Shown: positions 20,370-30,866 of the stretch, piece by piece
Layout of the letters: every line of letters starts with the position of its first letter
Position numbering within the stretch: the stretch's first letter is position 1
NCBI GenBank assembly: GCA_037447655.1
Contig: JBBHKE010003423.1
Coordinates: 19,839 to 73,926 of the forward strand
Origin: Zygnema cylindricum
Lineage: Eukaryota > Streptophyta > Zygnematophyceae > Zygnematales > Zygnemataceae
DNA length: 54,088 bases
Direction: 5' to 3'
The notes under the pieces: generated by a model
Seen by the model: only the letters and a program-made list of their open reading frames with translations
Databases searched by the model: none
Told to the model about the DNA's origin: nothing
Made by a program: the position numbers and the translations under genes

Positions 20370-20640
20370 TCGCTCCTTGATTGCGGCCGCTGCGATTGCC
20401 CCTCCAGTGCAGCCGAGTGTCCTCACTCTGTTGAAACCGACGCAGCAAGTCTGGGGAATGCAGGTCCTCCTCGTCCACCCAAGAGTCATCCTCAGCACCG
20501 TAGCCCTTCCAACGCACCAAATATTGGCGTGAGGTGGAATTCCGAGAGCGCCGCGACTGAAGGATCTCTTCTACCTCGTACTCGTCCGAGGTACCCCGTA
20601 CGGGTGGTAAAGGAGTATTCTGTCGTCGATTAGGGAACAC
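20370..20640 (-). CDS. Chromodomain at the Pol C terminus
   Basis: Minus strand. The residues 'YEVEEILQSRRSR', 'QYLVRWKGYGAEDDSWV' and 'EEDLHSPDLLRRF' give the chromodomain aromatic/WKGY core (Y-E-V-E-x-I, Y-L-V-R-W-K-G-Y, D-S-W-x-x-E-E-x-L). In chromoviruses this module binds modified histone tails and steers integration into heterochromatin. It follows the integrase C-terminal region. The frame continues 145 codons past it through a GCAGCG-rich stretch into the accessory ORF without a stop. Confidence 0.9.
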
Positions 20641-22172
20641 CGAATCAGGTTCACAAAATGGTTTAAGGAGAGAAACATGGAAAACATTATGGATATGTCA
20701 GTCTTTCGGAATATCCAACTTATAAGCCACTTCGCCCACATGGGAAAGAATTGTGAATGGGCGCGAGAATTTTGGTGCCAACTTTTTAGAGAGGGCGCCG
20801 GGCAAGGAGAGGTTGGCCATATTGAGTCAAACCTTCTCCCCCTCGTTAAAGACGGCGTCCTTCCGGTGAGCGTTGGCTTGCAACTTTTGGCGATACTTTT
20901 CTAACTGTAGTGCCTTGGTCGCCTTTTTCAGGTTTTCTTGCAGCGTTTTGGCAAAATCCAGAGCTGCCGGTGTATGGCAATCCACTACCAATAAGTTGTG
21001 AAGAAGAGTGGGCATCGTCCATTTAGTGAGAATAGCGTAGCATTGGTTGACGAGTCTACCGCACTGTTGTTTGCCACCTCAATCGTTGTTAAATGTTCCA
21101 CCCAATCCGTTTGATGTACCGAGACATACGCCCGCAACGCTTCCTCTAGAGTTCGATTCACCCTTTCAATGTGACCATCAGTTTGAGGGTGGTATGCTGT
21201 GGACATGGCCAACTGCGTGCCACACAGCGCAAATAGAGTTTGCCAAAAGTGACTCACGAATTTTCGATCGCGGTCGCTGACGATTCTTTTCGGAAGTCTG
21301 TGATGGCGGAATATCTCTCGAAAGGATAAATTCGCGATATCGCGTGCGGTGGCTGTGGTGGAGGTGGGTAAGAAATGGGCCATTTTTGTCAAGTAATCCA
21401 CGACGACGAAGATTGAGTCGTAGCCCTCCTTGGTCAGCGGAAGGGCTACGATAAAATCCATCGAAATCGCCTCCCAAGGAACAAATGGTATGGGAAGGGG
21501 TTGTAACAGACCTTGTTGCCCTGGTTATGATTTGTTCCTGTTACAGAAGTCGCACGACCGGACAAACTCCGCAATGTCGCGAGTCATGTGCGGCCAATAA
21601 TATGCCTCAACGACACGTGCGGTTGTCGTATCCCGCCCAAATTGTCCACTGAGCGGCTCATCGTGACTCATTTAAAGGATCGTATGACATAACTCCATAT
21701 TCGTCGGAACGTTCTGTCGTATTGTTTGACTCGGTTTGTACCGCCACATACCATTAGCTGTCCGAACTAGTACTTTCCGTTTAATGAGTTCCTTCGGTGT
21801 GTAGTCGTCGCCGTAGGCGGCCTTTATCCTACTTAACCACTGTTCGTCCACTAAGATCGTAATGGTGACTGCGTTGAGTTTTGGGTCTTGCGCTGCGGTC
21901 GACGCTGCGGTGTTCTCCTTCGCAGCGCTTACGTTTACAACCTGCGATGCTTGCGGTTAATGCTTCGCCGCTGGCGCAGCGACTCCGGGTCTTCTTGACA
22001 ACGCATCCGCTGGGTTCGTCTTGCCCGGTTTATACTCTATGACTAGTTCCGATCCAAATATCTGAAGAAACGTCATCCATCGCACTTGTTTCTTGGTCAA
22101 CTTCGGTTGTGTTTGTAAGTACTGGAGGGCATGGTGATCCGTGATAACTGTGATCCGTTTCCCCTGAACTTA
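20641..22172 (-). pseudogene. Gypsy-A RNase H end, integrase zinc finger, core and GPY-like tail
   Basis: Minus strand from the stop at 22170-22172. RNase H ends with 'HHALQYLQTQPKLTKKQVRW' and 'PGKTNPADALSRRP'. Integrase zinc-binding residues lie near 21540-21660; the core occupies 20985-21461 ('MDFIVALPLTKEGYDSIFVVVDYL', 'VSDRDRKF', 'YHPQTDGHIERVNRTLEE', i.e. D, D and E of the DDE triad in readable form across this stretch). The tail 'EGEKV', 'VAYKLDIP' precedes the chromodomain. Stops occur at the RNase H end, in the linker, near 21673, near 21528 and near 20824. Exactly the same lesions occur in Gypsy-B. Confidence 0.9.
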
Positions 22173-24060
22173 ACACTTCCAAACCTCCAGCGCATTAATG
22201 ATAGCGATTTTCTCCTTCTCATGGGTGGCATAATTAAGCTTCGCCACCTTTAGTTTTCGACTATCGTAGGCAATGGGTTGAAGACCTTTTCCTTGATCTT
22301 GCATAAGGATCGCTCCAATAGCCGTATAGCTGGCGTCGGTGATTATCGTCCAAGGTAAGTCTGGGTCGGGAACTGCTAACACAGGAGAGGTAACCAACCG
22401 CTCCTTTAGTGTGTCAAAGCCTGCCCCTTGCGCCGATTTCCATTCATAGGGCACGTCATTCTTGAGTAATTCCGTGAGCGGTGCAGCGATTCTTGCGAAA
22501 CCCTCGACAAAACGTCGATAGTAAGAGCATAATCCGAGGAAGCTCCGTAACTCCGTAATATTCGTCGGTTGCGGCCACTCCTTTACTGCCCTAGTTTTGT
22601 TCGGATCCACTGCAATTCCGTCGCGACTCACCACATGGCCCAAAAAATCAATTTTCTCCTTGTAGAAGTCACATTTACTTCTCTTTGCGTACAATTTATT
22701 TTCCTGAAGGATTTGTAGGACCGTCCATAGATGGTTCATGTGATCCTCCAGCGTTCGACAATACACCAAGATGTCGTCGAGAAAGACGATTACAAACGCG
22801 TCTAAATATTGCCGAAAGATGGAATTTATTAAATGCATAAAAGTTGCCGGTGCGTTAGTCAACCCGAACGGCATTACCCGAAACTTGAAATGGCCATAGC
22901 GAGTTCTAATCGCCGTTTTTTCCACATCTCCCTCGGCAATTCGAATCTGGTGGTAGCCGCTTCGTAAGTCTATCTTTGAAAAATATTTAGCACATCGAAG
23001 TCGATCCAATAACTCATCTATCCTCGGTAAAGGGTACGCATTCTTCACCGTTAATTTATTTAGCGCTCGGTAGTCTATACACATACGGACACCTCCATCT
23101 TTCTTGTTTACGAAAAGAACGGGGGCTCCATACGGTGACTTGCTCGGTTCTATTGCTCTGGCTTCCACCAACTCCGCGAGTTGCTTTCTGAGTTTGTCCA
23201 ACTCGGTGTAACTCATTTTGTACATCCAATTAGCCAGGGGTACCGCTCCGAGAACAAGCTCTTTCTTATGGTCTACTTCGCGCTTCGGAGGTAATCCTTC
23301 AGGGAGCTTCGGGGGAAATATATCTGCGTACTCCTCGAGAAGTTTTGTCACGACCTCCGGGGCCTTTTCGGAAGTCCTTCCAGTGTCGTCACTTTCTTTT
23401 GAGTCGAAGTCGGGGTCCTTCTTCTTCCATTCCTCAGGAATCTCCTCCTTCGCCTCCTCCATTGGATGGACCACCGCCATAACAACCGTTTCCCCTTTCT
23501 TGAGTGCCCTCTTAAGCTGTAAGGCCGAAAGTAGGCGTCCCTTTTCCGCTCCCTTACCAGCCGCTCCCGCTTTTACCTCAAACTCTTCTTCACCTTTCTT
23601 CACTCTCATGGCGCCACTTCTCCAATCGATCGTCGGATTCCATTTTTGCAGCCACGACTTTCCCAAGATTACCTCATGGTCCCCAAGAGGTAATACTTGA
23701 AGCGTATTATACCATCGCAACTTCCCAATTCCGCCCATTAACCTCGGAGTACGATGGGTAATCGACAAGGAACTTCCGTCGGCCAATTGTACCGACTGGT
23801 GATCTTTTAGCACTACGAGAGGAAGTTTCAACCTTTTCACCGTCACCTCATTTATGAAGTTCCCCGATGCTCCGGAGTCCACTATGAAGTTAGTTGCGTT
23901 TCCTCCAATCTGACCCCGAAATATCAAAGGGTCTCCTCCTTCTCCGGCTAACCTCATGACGTTAAGTTTTCCCTTTTTGGGACCTTTCCGTTTTGGACAT
24001 TCTCGAGCCATATGATCTGGGGAACCACACTGGAAGCATAGGCCATTTTGCCTCCTCCGC
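22170..24060 (-). CDS. Gypsy-A Pol: zinc knuckle, protease, RT, RNase H
   Basis: Minus strand, a 613-residue open frame (24011 to 22170) plus knuckle residues just upstream ([14 protein letters not shown], about 24003-24044). Protease: '[12 protein letters not shown]' (D-S-G) near 23880-23900 and 'VILGKSWL' . RT: '[19 protein letters not shown]', '[10 protein letters not shown]', '[13 protein letters not shown]', '[15 protein letters not shown]', '[12 protein letters not shown]', the catalytic F-L-D-D near 22775. RNase H: '[13 protein letters not shown]' before the frame ends in a stop inside RNase H. This is the longest intact ORF of the window; length to the stop covers all RT motifs, so RT may have been functional until recently. 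Confidence 0.93.
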
Positions 24061-24902
24061 TAGAGCTCCTTAGAGGATAAGTCATTGGTCTTGGTCTTGG
24101 TAGGTTTCTTCTTTCTCCGTAGGACGTTGACCACTTCATTATCCTCGTCAATTGCGCCGAGCTCCATGGAGGTTGGACCATCGTCTCGTCGGTTTCCTCC
24201 GTTGCTGCTCGACCTGTAGTGATAGGGTCTCCGGAGGTTAAAGTCGACCGAATCGGTCCGCTCCTCAAACTAGATGATTGCCGAGAGAGTAGGAGTCGTG
24301 CTTTCCCGAGCAAGCCACTGTTCCACATCCCTACAAATAGATGATTTAAGCCCCTTCACGTAGCGATTCACGGCTTCATCCTCCGTCATCGTAGGTATTT
24401 GAACTTTGCACTCCAAGAACCGTTGCGTAAACTCCAACACCGAGGTTCGTTGCTTCAATACGGCAATCTTATCTCTTGCCGCCTTCACCGTGTTGACAGG
24501 TTGCCAAGCGTCGCGGAGAAGTTGAACGAAGAGTGCCCATACGGTTGGTATCTCATCGTCCTCCACCAATGTCCTCCACCACGCCCCTGCTGCCCCTTTA
24601 AGAAGACCACCCGCGTAGTGAACCTTCTCACGGTCCGATAGGCTAAGAAAGTTCTCGAGATAGTTCGCAACGGAGAATAGCCATGTGTCAAGGTTCTTGT
24701 GTCTTGCAGGGTCAAACTCATCAGGAAGTCTTAATTTCGGTCTCTTGAAGCCTCTCTCCATGCCTCCATGAAGTCGCTCTCCAAGAGGAGACTCCAAAGC
24801 TGCGACGGTGTTGCTCAGCTGCGCGTTATGTAATCTAACACTTTCCAATTCCCTGAGAACTTGCGCTAACATTTCTGTAGTGGATACGCCGTGTTCATCC
24901 AT
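24061..24902 (-). pseudogene. Gypsy-A Gag (retrotransposon gag domain)
   Basis: Minus strand from ATG at 24900-24902, only 20 bp inside the primer site. N-terminal predicted helix 'MLAQVLRELESVRLHNAQL', then the gag core 'KLRLPDEFD', 'WLFSVANYLENF', 'GAAGAWWRTL', 'FVQLLRDAW', 'VLEFTQRFLE' and 'RYVKGLKSSICRDV'. A stop at 24270-24272 interrupts; reading then continues in fragments ('TKTKTNDLSSKEL', stop, '[12 protein letters not shown]') to the knuckle. Gag builds the particle. The start is chosen because it opens the conserved frame directly after the primer site. Confidence 0.9.
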
Positions 24903-24923
24903 GCTGTCGAGTCACGGGAAATT

Positions 24924-24935
24924 GCTTTGATACCA
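24924..24935 (-). other. Chromovirus primer-binding site (initiator tRNA-Met 3' end)
   Basis: Minus strand TGGTATCAAAGC, one base after the LTR end ...CCCTTTTACA. It differs by one base from TGGTATCAGAGC, the complement of the plant initiator tRNA-Met 3' end. Contrast with the anticodon-arm primer of the copia family in this window. Confidence 0.85.
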
Positions 24936-24936
24936 G

Positions 24937-25387
24937 TGTAAAAGGGACAATAATGCACTCAGCACGCCACAATGCACAGCGGAAACACTAAGGATCTTCC
25001 CGTAGCAACAGTAGGATCACACGGCACTGACAAACAAGGTTGCGCTTTATTACTTGGAAGAGAGTACAAGATTGCGCTCACTGAGAAGATCTACCTGAAG
25101 ATTCTCCTATCACTAGGCCTACTTGACTATTTAAACTAGCTGCTAGTCAACCTAGTACTGTACAACTGTACACGTGGACCTTCACGGTCAACCGAGACCT
25201 ATCCAAACATTCTTCTAGAACTATACCGCTCAATCTACATTCTGCGGCGTTGCTATGACAAGGCTTATGTCCATTTACTTATTGCTAAGCATACTGCCGC
25301 CAAGGCCAGTGCGATCGTAGCCGCCTGAACCGCAATCATAGCGGCCTAGCCTAAGCCACTAAGTACTCAAATCGTAACCCTGTTACA
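24937..25387 (-). repeat. Gypsy-A 5' LTR (451 bp)
   Basis: Minus strand TGTAACAGGG...CCCTTTTACA. A 70-90 bp stretch at about 25257-25335 replaces the GCTGCG block of the other two LTRs. Outside it, shared variants (for example GGATCACAC, GCGGAAACAC, CTCACTG) are closer to the Gypsy-B LTR than to its own 3' partner. Outer flank CATAC. Confidence 0.9.
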
Positions 25388-26054
25388 CATACGCAGAATG
25401 ATGTTCGTGCTCATCCGGGTTCATGATTAGTGTATTAATCTTTCTCTCTCGGATTCTAACCACCCCGCACTAGTAAGCTCAACATAACGCGACAATATCA
25501 TTATAAACTCTTTCATGATCGCCTTTAGCCAAAAAATATACCACTATTTCCCTGTTTTACTAATCACGCCTCTGTATAGTCTCACTCTTATGAACCTGAA
25601 TTAGTGTTTCCCAGATTTTTTAAGACCTGGTTAGGTTTAAAAGAGTGATAGCTATGGACTTAGACACATATCTAAGTATGAGGTGTTTTGCTATAGTGTT
25701 TTTATACTCCCAAGTTTTTCTTTCATTTTCTTCCAATTTTGGTTTAGTTTTAATCCCTACAAGTGGAACCATAGGCGAGAGCCCAGCTCCCCTCTCCATA
25801 GGTGTCCCTTTATGCTTCTCCCCTTTTCCCCCTTCCATGGCAATGATTTTCCCTTCACCTTCCGTTGCATCTGAACTCCGGTTGGTTTTCTGGGAAGCCC
25901 CATATGATTCTCCATAGTGAGTTCCTCCAAAGCCTGGTGGCGGACACCTCACTTGTCCCGAAAAAATTTCCCATAAGTGATTTTCGAAAAGCAATCCCTT
26001 CATTGTAAATTCCTAATAAGTGAAATCTGTTCCATCAAACATAAGCACCCTAAA
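25388..26054 (-). pseudogene. Copia-4 gag, N-terminal part
   Basis: Minus strand after the primer site. Readable segments: 'GLLFENHLWEIFSGQV' (near 25960-26003), 'TIAKHLILRYVSKSI', 'IWETLIQVHKSETIQ' (about 25560-25617, aligning with the Copia-1 'DLWVALIEMYRSGTI'), then 'VYFLAKGDHERVYNDI' (about 25505-25550), a block typical of copia Gag. Stops separate these pieces. The frame runs into the CATAC junction. Confidence 0.7.
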
Positions 26055-26070
26055 TGGTGGGCCCATAACC
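26055..26070 (-). other. Best-preserved copia primer-binding site
   Basis: Plus strand TGGTGGGCCCATAACC, identical over 16 nt to the anticodon arm of plant initiator tRNA-Met (as DNA); the primer site is its minus-strand complement, immediately next to the LTR end (TTTCA on the minus strand at 26071). Confidence 0.85.
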
Positions 26071-27196
26071 TGAAATTCTATGGGCTCCATTGTCCCACGG
26101 AATTCGCAGATCTAAAGAAGCTAATCTTGATAGTGCCGACTTCAAGTTTATATCAACTGAAATGATTAACCCCTTGACAATCAAAACCCCATTACAACTT
26201 CACCCCTATGAAATAAGACTTTCTGTGTGCTCAGTTCCACCACAGAATGCAAAGTTAGAATATGAGTTTTGGACACATTCATCCATTTTGACTTTCCCTT
26301 AGAAATGCAGCCACACTGCTTTGACTGACTACACATTTGTGTAGCCTGGACTCCCCTGAATCCGCAGCAAAAAGATTCACTGAAAATGGTCACCTGAGTT
26401 AATAGTTATGGTTGGCCAAAGTTTGCCTTTTATACAAGATGCACTCTGGGAGAGGCGGCTACCTACCGGAAAATATTCTAAGTCCTAAAACCCCTCTCTA
26501 AGCCCCCTAGTACTGAGGTACGGACAAATCACAAGACTGTACCGTATTGGAAAGTACAGGTGCCGGAGTACTTTCTGTACGGTCCATGTACGACATCGCC
26601 ATAATGCGACATTTGGCACATCCGGATTTGTTTTCTTCCGCTCCGGAGATTTTCGTAAATTGGTATGATGTTGCCATGTGTCATCCGGAGTGGCGGCGTC
26701 CGCAAACCGCCAAATTGTCCTTTCCGCGAAGCCGGGGCTAACAGCGGCCGTCCGATTTAATTGACTTTAATACGGGGTCGAAACAAATGTCCGTAGTATT
26801 TGTTTCGTCCGGTACTTTAAGTATAGCTGATTCTCTTCCCTATAAACCGTAACCCTGTTAAATGGAAAACCCTACGAGAAACTGTATAAATATTTATTAA
26901 ACCCTCTACATTGTAGCACTAGTGCTAGTCTTAGCGGACAAAGCTAACGACTTCTGGTGGATTGACGGAAAGTAGGTACCAGGATCAAATCCTGGGTCCG
27001 TCAAATACCCTTTTGATAAACCTATCATTATCTACTCCTTTCTTTCTGAAGAGCTCAAGCAACCATGACTCTAGCTCCCTATCTAACCTTCAATGACTAC
27101 AACAAGTGTGGGGGCTTGGAGAATGGAGTCACAAGCAGACCGCCTCTGCTCTCTTTGTAACCTAATACAAACCTAGAAAATACTCAAATATGAACA
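26071..27196 (-). repeat. Copia-4 single LTR
   Basis: Minus strand TGTTCATATT...GAATTTCA, 1126 bp, with 3' internal sequence upstream and gag downstream. Contains TATA-type TATAAAAGG (minus sense, about 26428-26437), the GTAC dyad (about 26541-26580), the CGAAACAAAT/ATTTGTTTCG palindrome (about 26779-26810) and the tRNA-like minihelix (26963-27003). Confidence 0.88.
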
Positions 27197-28543
27197 CTCC
27201 CTTTATTTTCTAGTCTATTTTCCTTTCAACTCCCACAAACAAGTAAACAAACACCCCCTCCTCCCCCCCTTTTTTGTTCTTTTTCGTTTTCCTTTCATAA
27301 AACTTTAAGAAACTACTGTTGTATTAAAAACCGTGCATTAGATGAACCGAAATAATAATTGTATCACACATTTTATTTAGCATCCCACTTTTCATACCTC
27401 ATCTCTTTTCCATCCACACTAAATCCAATTTCCCTCTTGCAATTCAAACAGCCAGCCCCATCTCCAATCTGCAACATACCCAGATGATCTCCAATCTACA
27501 ACACACACCCAGATGCTAACCCTTTTACAGGCACACCTTCATAAATAGCATCACTCCCATTAATGATGTCGAAACCAGTACCCCCCAAATTTTGTTAAAA
27601 AACAAGTGTCCCCACTAAGTTCCTCATAAGATCTACGTCTTCCGTTCTCATGTTTTTATCCATGATAATCACCACATTTTCTGAAATTTCTTCACTCTCT
27701 CCCATGGAATTCTTGCCACTATCACTTTCTAATTTTATTCCAGATAAATATTTCTCCTCCCCTAAGCCATTCATTAAATATTACTCTTCTCCCCTATCCT
27801 TTAAAACCCCCTCTGGATTTACTTCTCCCCTTTTCTCGGAATTCGTTGAAGTCTCACTTTCCGACCAGTTTGTTGTTTCCAAAATATCTATAGAATTGTC
27901 CTCATTATTTTTAATTTTCCCTTTTTCAGTTATAGATTCTAGATCTGACTTTCTCATTTCTAAGTCATACTTTCTACACTCCTTGAGATACTCATCATGT
28001 CAAACTCCCTCAAGTACCTCCATTCCCTTATTTCCCTAATACCTCCAAAAGCAAACTGTTGCCTTCGTGGAATTTCTGTGTGCTTTTCTCTCTTCTCCAT
28101 TCTATCAACGTGAAGATGCTGCAATATATCTTCATCCTCTTTCTCCTCTTCCCCTTCTTCCTCCTCATTCCCATTCCAACTTCTAATTTCTTCCAACAAA
28201 GGGCACTCCTCCATAAAGGGACCCGGTTTCCTACTAAAGAAGCAAACCCCTTTTTTCAAAGCTCCCTTTTCTTTTCCTCTCCCTCTCTTTCCACCGAAGT
28301 TCTGATAAGGTTTACCTTTGTCTTTCTTCCTCTCATCACGCTTCCGCTCGTCACCGTCATTCCTCTCATCACTCTTCCGATCGTCATCGCCGTTCCTCTC
28401 ATCACGATTTCGTCAGCCACCTCCAAATGTTAGTGCATTCACCCTGTCACTTCCCCTACGAAGCTCCAAAGTGCTTTCCCTCACAAGAATTATCTCCATG
28501 GTAATGCACCAAGTCCATGAGGAGCCATCCATTCCCTGCATAC
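27197..28543 (-). pseudogene. Copia-4 gag C-terminus, protease and RNase H relics
   Basis: Minus strand. A charge-rich linker of repeated D-E-R-K units (28320-28410, a degenerate 30-bp tandem repeat) precedes a decayed knuckle 'CFFSRKPGPFMEEC' near 28200-28240 and 'EIPRRQQFAFGG' (about 28040-28080), which parallels the Copia-1-type 'EIPRRQKCAYGG' just before the protease. Further on, 'EGVPVKGLASGCVLQIGD' (about 27480-27545) parallels the copia RNase H 'CTSGYVL.VGD'. Integrase and RT are absent. About 27630-27960 is a Ser/Glu-rich open stretch with no recognised domain. PPT-like purines precede the LTR. Confidence 0.6.
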
Positions 28544-29007
28544 TGTAAAAGGGACAATGATGCACTCAGAATGCCACAATGCACAGCGGAAACACTAAGG
28601 ATCTTCCCGTAGCAACAGTAGGATCACACAACACTGATATACAAGGTTGCGCTTTATTACTTGGAAGAGAGTACAAGGTTGCGCTCACTGAGAAGATCTA
28701 CTTGAAGAGTCTCCTATTCACTAGGCCTACTTAACTATTTAAACTAGCTGCTATTCAACCTAGTACTGTACAACTGTACACGTGGACCTTCACGGTCAAC
28801 CGAGACCTATCCAAACATTCTTCTAGAACTATACCGCTCAATCTACATTCTGCGGCGTTGCTATGTTGTGCTGCTATGTTGCTGCGCTGCTAAGTTGCTA
28901 CGCTGCTACGCTACGCTGGTCTGGGATCGCAGCTGCGCTGCTCTAGAATGCAACCATAACAGCCTAGCCTTAGCCACTAAGTACTCAAACCCTGTAACCC
29001 TGCTAGA
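28544..29007 (-). repeat. Gypsy-B 3' LTR (464 bp)
   Basis: Minus strand end CCCTTTTACA at 28544 and start near 29007 (TCTAGCAGGG, a mutated TGTAACAGGG). Contains a GCTGCG-rich block (about 28855-28945). Left flank CATAC equals the right flank of the Gypsy-A 5' LTR. Confidence 0.9.
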
Positions 29008-30866
29008 GTGCCTCCCACTAAGGATTTAGCGCCCCGCTGAACCTCGACTAACTTAGGGAAATTGCAGCTGCCGGAGTATGTCGTATGTTTCTTCGCGATA
29101 CTCCTCAAACTCCTGGCGAAGGGCGTCGAGCTGATTTTGGAGCTGCTCGCATCAGGTCTCCAGCAGCGCAATGTGATGATCTGCCGCTGCCAACCGCTAG
29201 CCCTTCCAACGCACCAAATATTGGCGTGAGGTGGAATTCCGAGAGCGCCGCGACTGAAGGATCTCTTCTACCTCGTACTCGTCCGAGGTACCCCGTACGG
29301 GTGGTAAAGGAGTATTCTGTCGTCGATTAGGGAACACCGAATCAGGTTCACAAAATGGTTTAAGGAGAGAAACATGGAAAACATTATGGATATGTCAGTC
29401 TTTCGGAATATCCAACTTATAAGCCACTTCGCCCACATGGGAAAGAATTGTGAATGGGCGCGAGAATTTTGGTGCCAACTTTTTAGAGAGGGCGCCGGGC
29501 AAGGAGAGGTTGGCCATATTGAGTCAAACCTTCTCCCCCTCGTTAAAGACGGCGTCCTTCCGGTGAGCGTTGGCTTGCAACTTTTGGCGATACTTTTCTA
29601 ACTGTAGTGCCTTGGTCGCCTTTTTCAGGTTTTCTTGCAGCGTTTTGGCAAAATCCAGAGCTGCCGGTGTATGGCAATCCACTACCAATAAGTTGTGAAG
29701 AAGAGTGGGCATCGTCCATTTAGTGAGAATAGCGTAGCATTGGTTGACGAGTCTACCGCACTGTTGTTTGCCACCTCAATCGTTGTTAAATGTTCCACCC
29801 AATCCGTTTGATGTACCGAGACATACGCCCGCAACGCTTCCTCTAGAGTTCGATTCACCCTTTCAATGTGACCATCAGTTTGAGGGTGGTATGCTGTGGA
29901 CATGGCCAACTGCGTGCCACACAGCGCAAATAGAGTTTGCCAAAAGTGACTCACGAATTTTCGATCGCGGTCGCTGACGATTCTTTTCGGAAGTCTGTGA
30001 TGGCGGAATATCTCTCGAAAGGATAAATTCGCGATATCGCGTGCGGTGGCTGTGGTGGAGGTGGGTAAGAAATGGGCCATTTTTGTCAAGTAATCCACGA
30101 CGACGAAGATTGAGTCGTAGCCCTCCTTGGTCAGCGGAAGGGCTACGATAAAATCCATCGAAATCGCCTCCCAAGGAACAAATGGTATGGGAAGGGGTTG
30201 TAACAGACCTTGTTGCCCTGGTTATGATTTGTTCCTGTTACAGAAGTCGCACGACCGGACAAACTCCGCAATGTCGCGAGTCATGTGCGGCCAATAATAT
30301 GCCTCAACGACACGTGCGGTTGTCGTATCCCGCCCAAATTGTCCACTGAGCGGCTCATCGTGACTCATTTAAAGGATCGTATGACATAACTCCATATTCG
30401 TCGGAACGTTCTGTCGTATTGTTTGACTCGGTTTGTACCGCCACATACCATTAGCTGTCCGAACTAGTACTTTCCGTTTAATGAGTTCCTTCGGTGTGTA
30501 GTCGTCGCCGTAGGCGGCCTTTATCCTACTTAACCACTGTTCGTCCACTAAGATCGTAATGGTGACTGCGTTGAGTTTTGGGTCTTGCGCTGCGGTCGAC
30601 GCTGCGGTGTTCTCCTTCGCAGCGCTTACGTTTACAACCTGCGATGCTTGCGGTTAATGCTTCGCCGCTGGCGCAGCGACTCCGGGTCTTCTTGACAACG
30701 CATCCGCTGGGTTCGTCTTGCCCGGTTTATACTCTATGACTAGTTCCGATCCAAATATCTGAAGAAACGTCATCCATCGCACTTGTTTCTTGGTCAACTT
30801 CGGTTGTGTTTGTAAGTACTGGAGGGCATGGTGATCCGTGATAACTGTGATCCGTTTCCCCTGAAC
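29008..30866 (-). pseudogene. Gypsy-B integrase to accessory-ORF tail (deleted)
   Basis: Minus strand. Integrase zinc region, core (29682-30158, same residues as Gypsy-A), tail and the first half of the chromodomain ('YLVRWKG') are followed by the deletion joint and the last ~45 residues of the accessory coiled coil ('LDALRQEFEEYREE'). The same stop codons as in Gypsy-A lie at the equivalent places (offset exactly 8697 bp). Confidence 0.9.

Larger units (their letters stand above)
18083..25387 (-). mobile_element. Gypsy-A: chromovirus (Ty3/gypsy with chromodomain)
   Basis: Minus strand, in order: 5' LTR (24937-25387), primer site (24924-24935), gag, CCHC knuckle, protease, RT, RNase H, integrase, chromodomain, an extra ORF, polypurine tract GTGGGAGGCAC (about 18541-18551) and 3' LTR (18083-18540). 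Length 7.3 kb. The left flank (GCGCC) and right flank (CATAC) are not a target duplication. The two LTRs differ at many positions and in a GCTGC block, so they probably do not come from one insertion event. A copia LTR fragment is inserted in the extra ORF. Confidence 0.9.
25388..28543 (-). mobile_element. Copia-4: circularly permuted copia element between Gypsy-A and Gypsy-B
   Basis: Minus strand order from 28543 downward: gag C-terminal part and knuckle relic, protease region relic, RNase H relic, polypurine tract, one LTR (26071-27196), primer site, gag N-terminal part to 25388. It starts and ends with CATAC, and the gag reading frame ('HHSAYAGNG') is continuous if the two ends are joined across a single CATAC. 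So it is one complete turn of an internal-plus-single-LTR unit, opened at the target site of a chromovirus insertion. Confidence 0.75.

Noticed and set aside
19703-20380. 225-codon plus-strand frame
   Set aside because: Antisense shadow of the chromodomain/accessory ORF; no domain and Ser/Arg-rich composition mirroring the acidic coding strand.
27630-28260. Independent host gene for a Ser/Glu-rich protein
   Set aside because: The flanks carry copia gag-knuckle and RNase H relics in the same orientation, so it is more simply decayed copia internal sequence.
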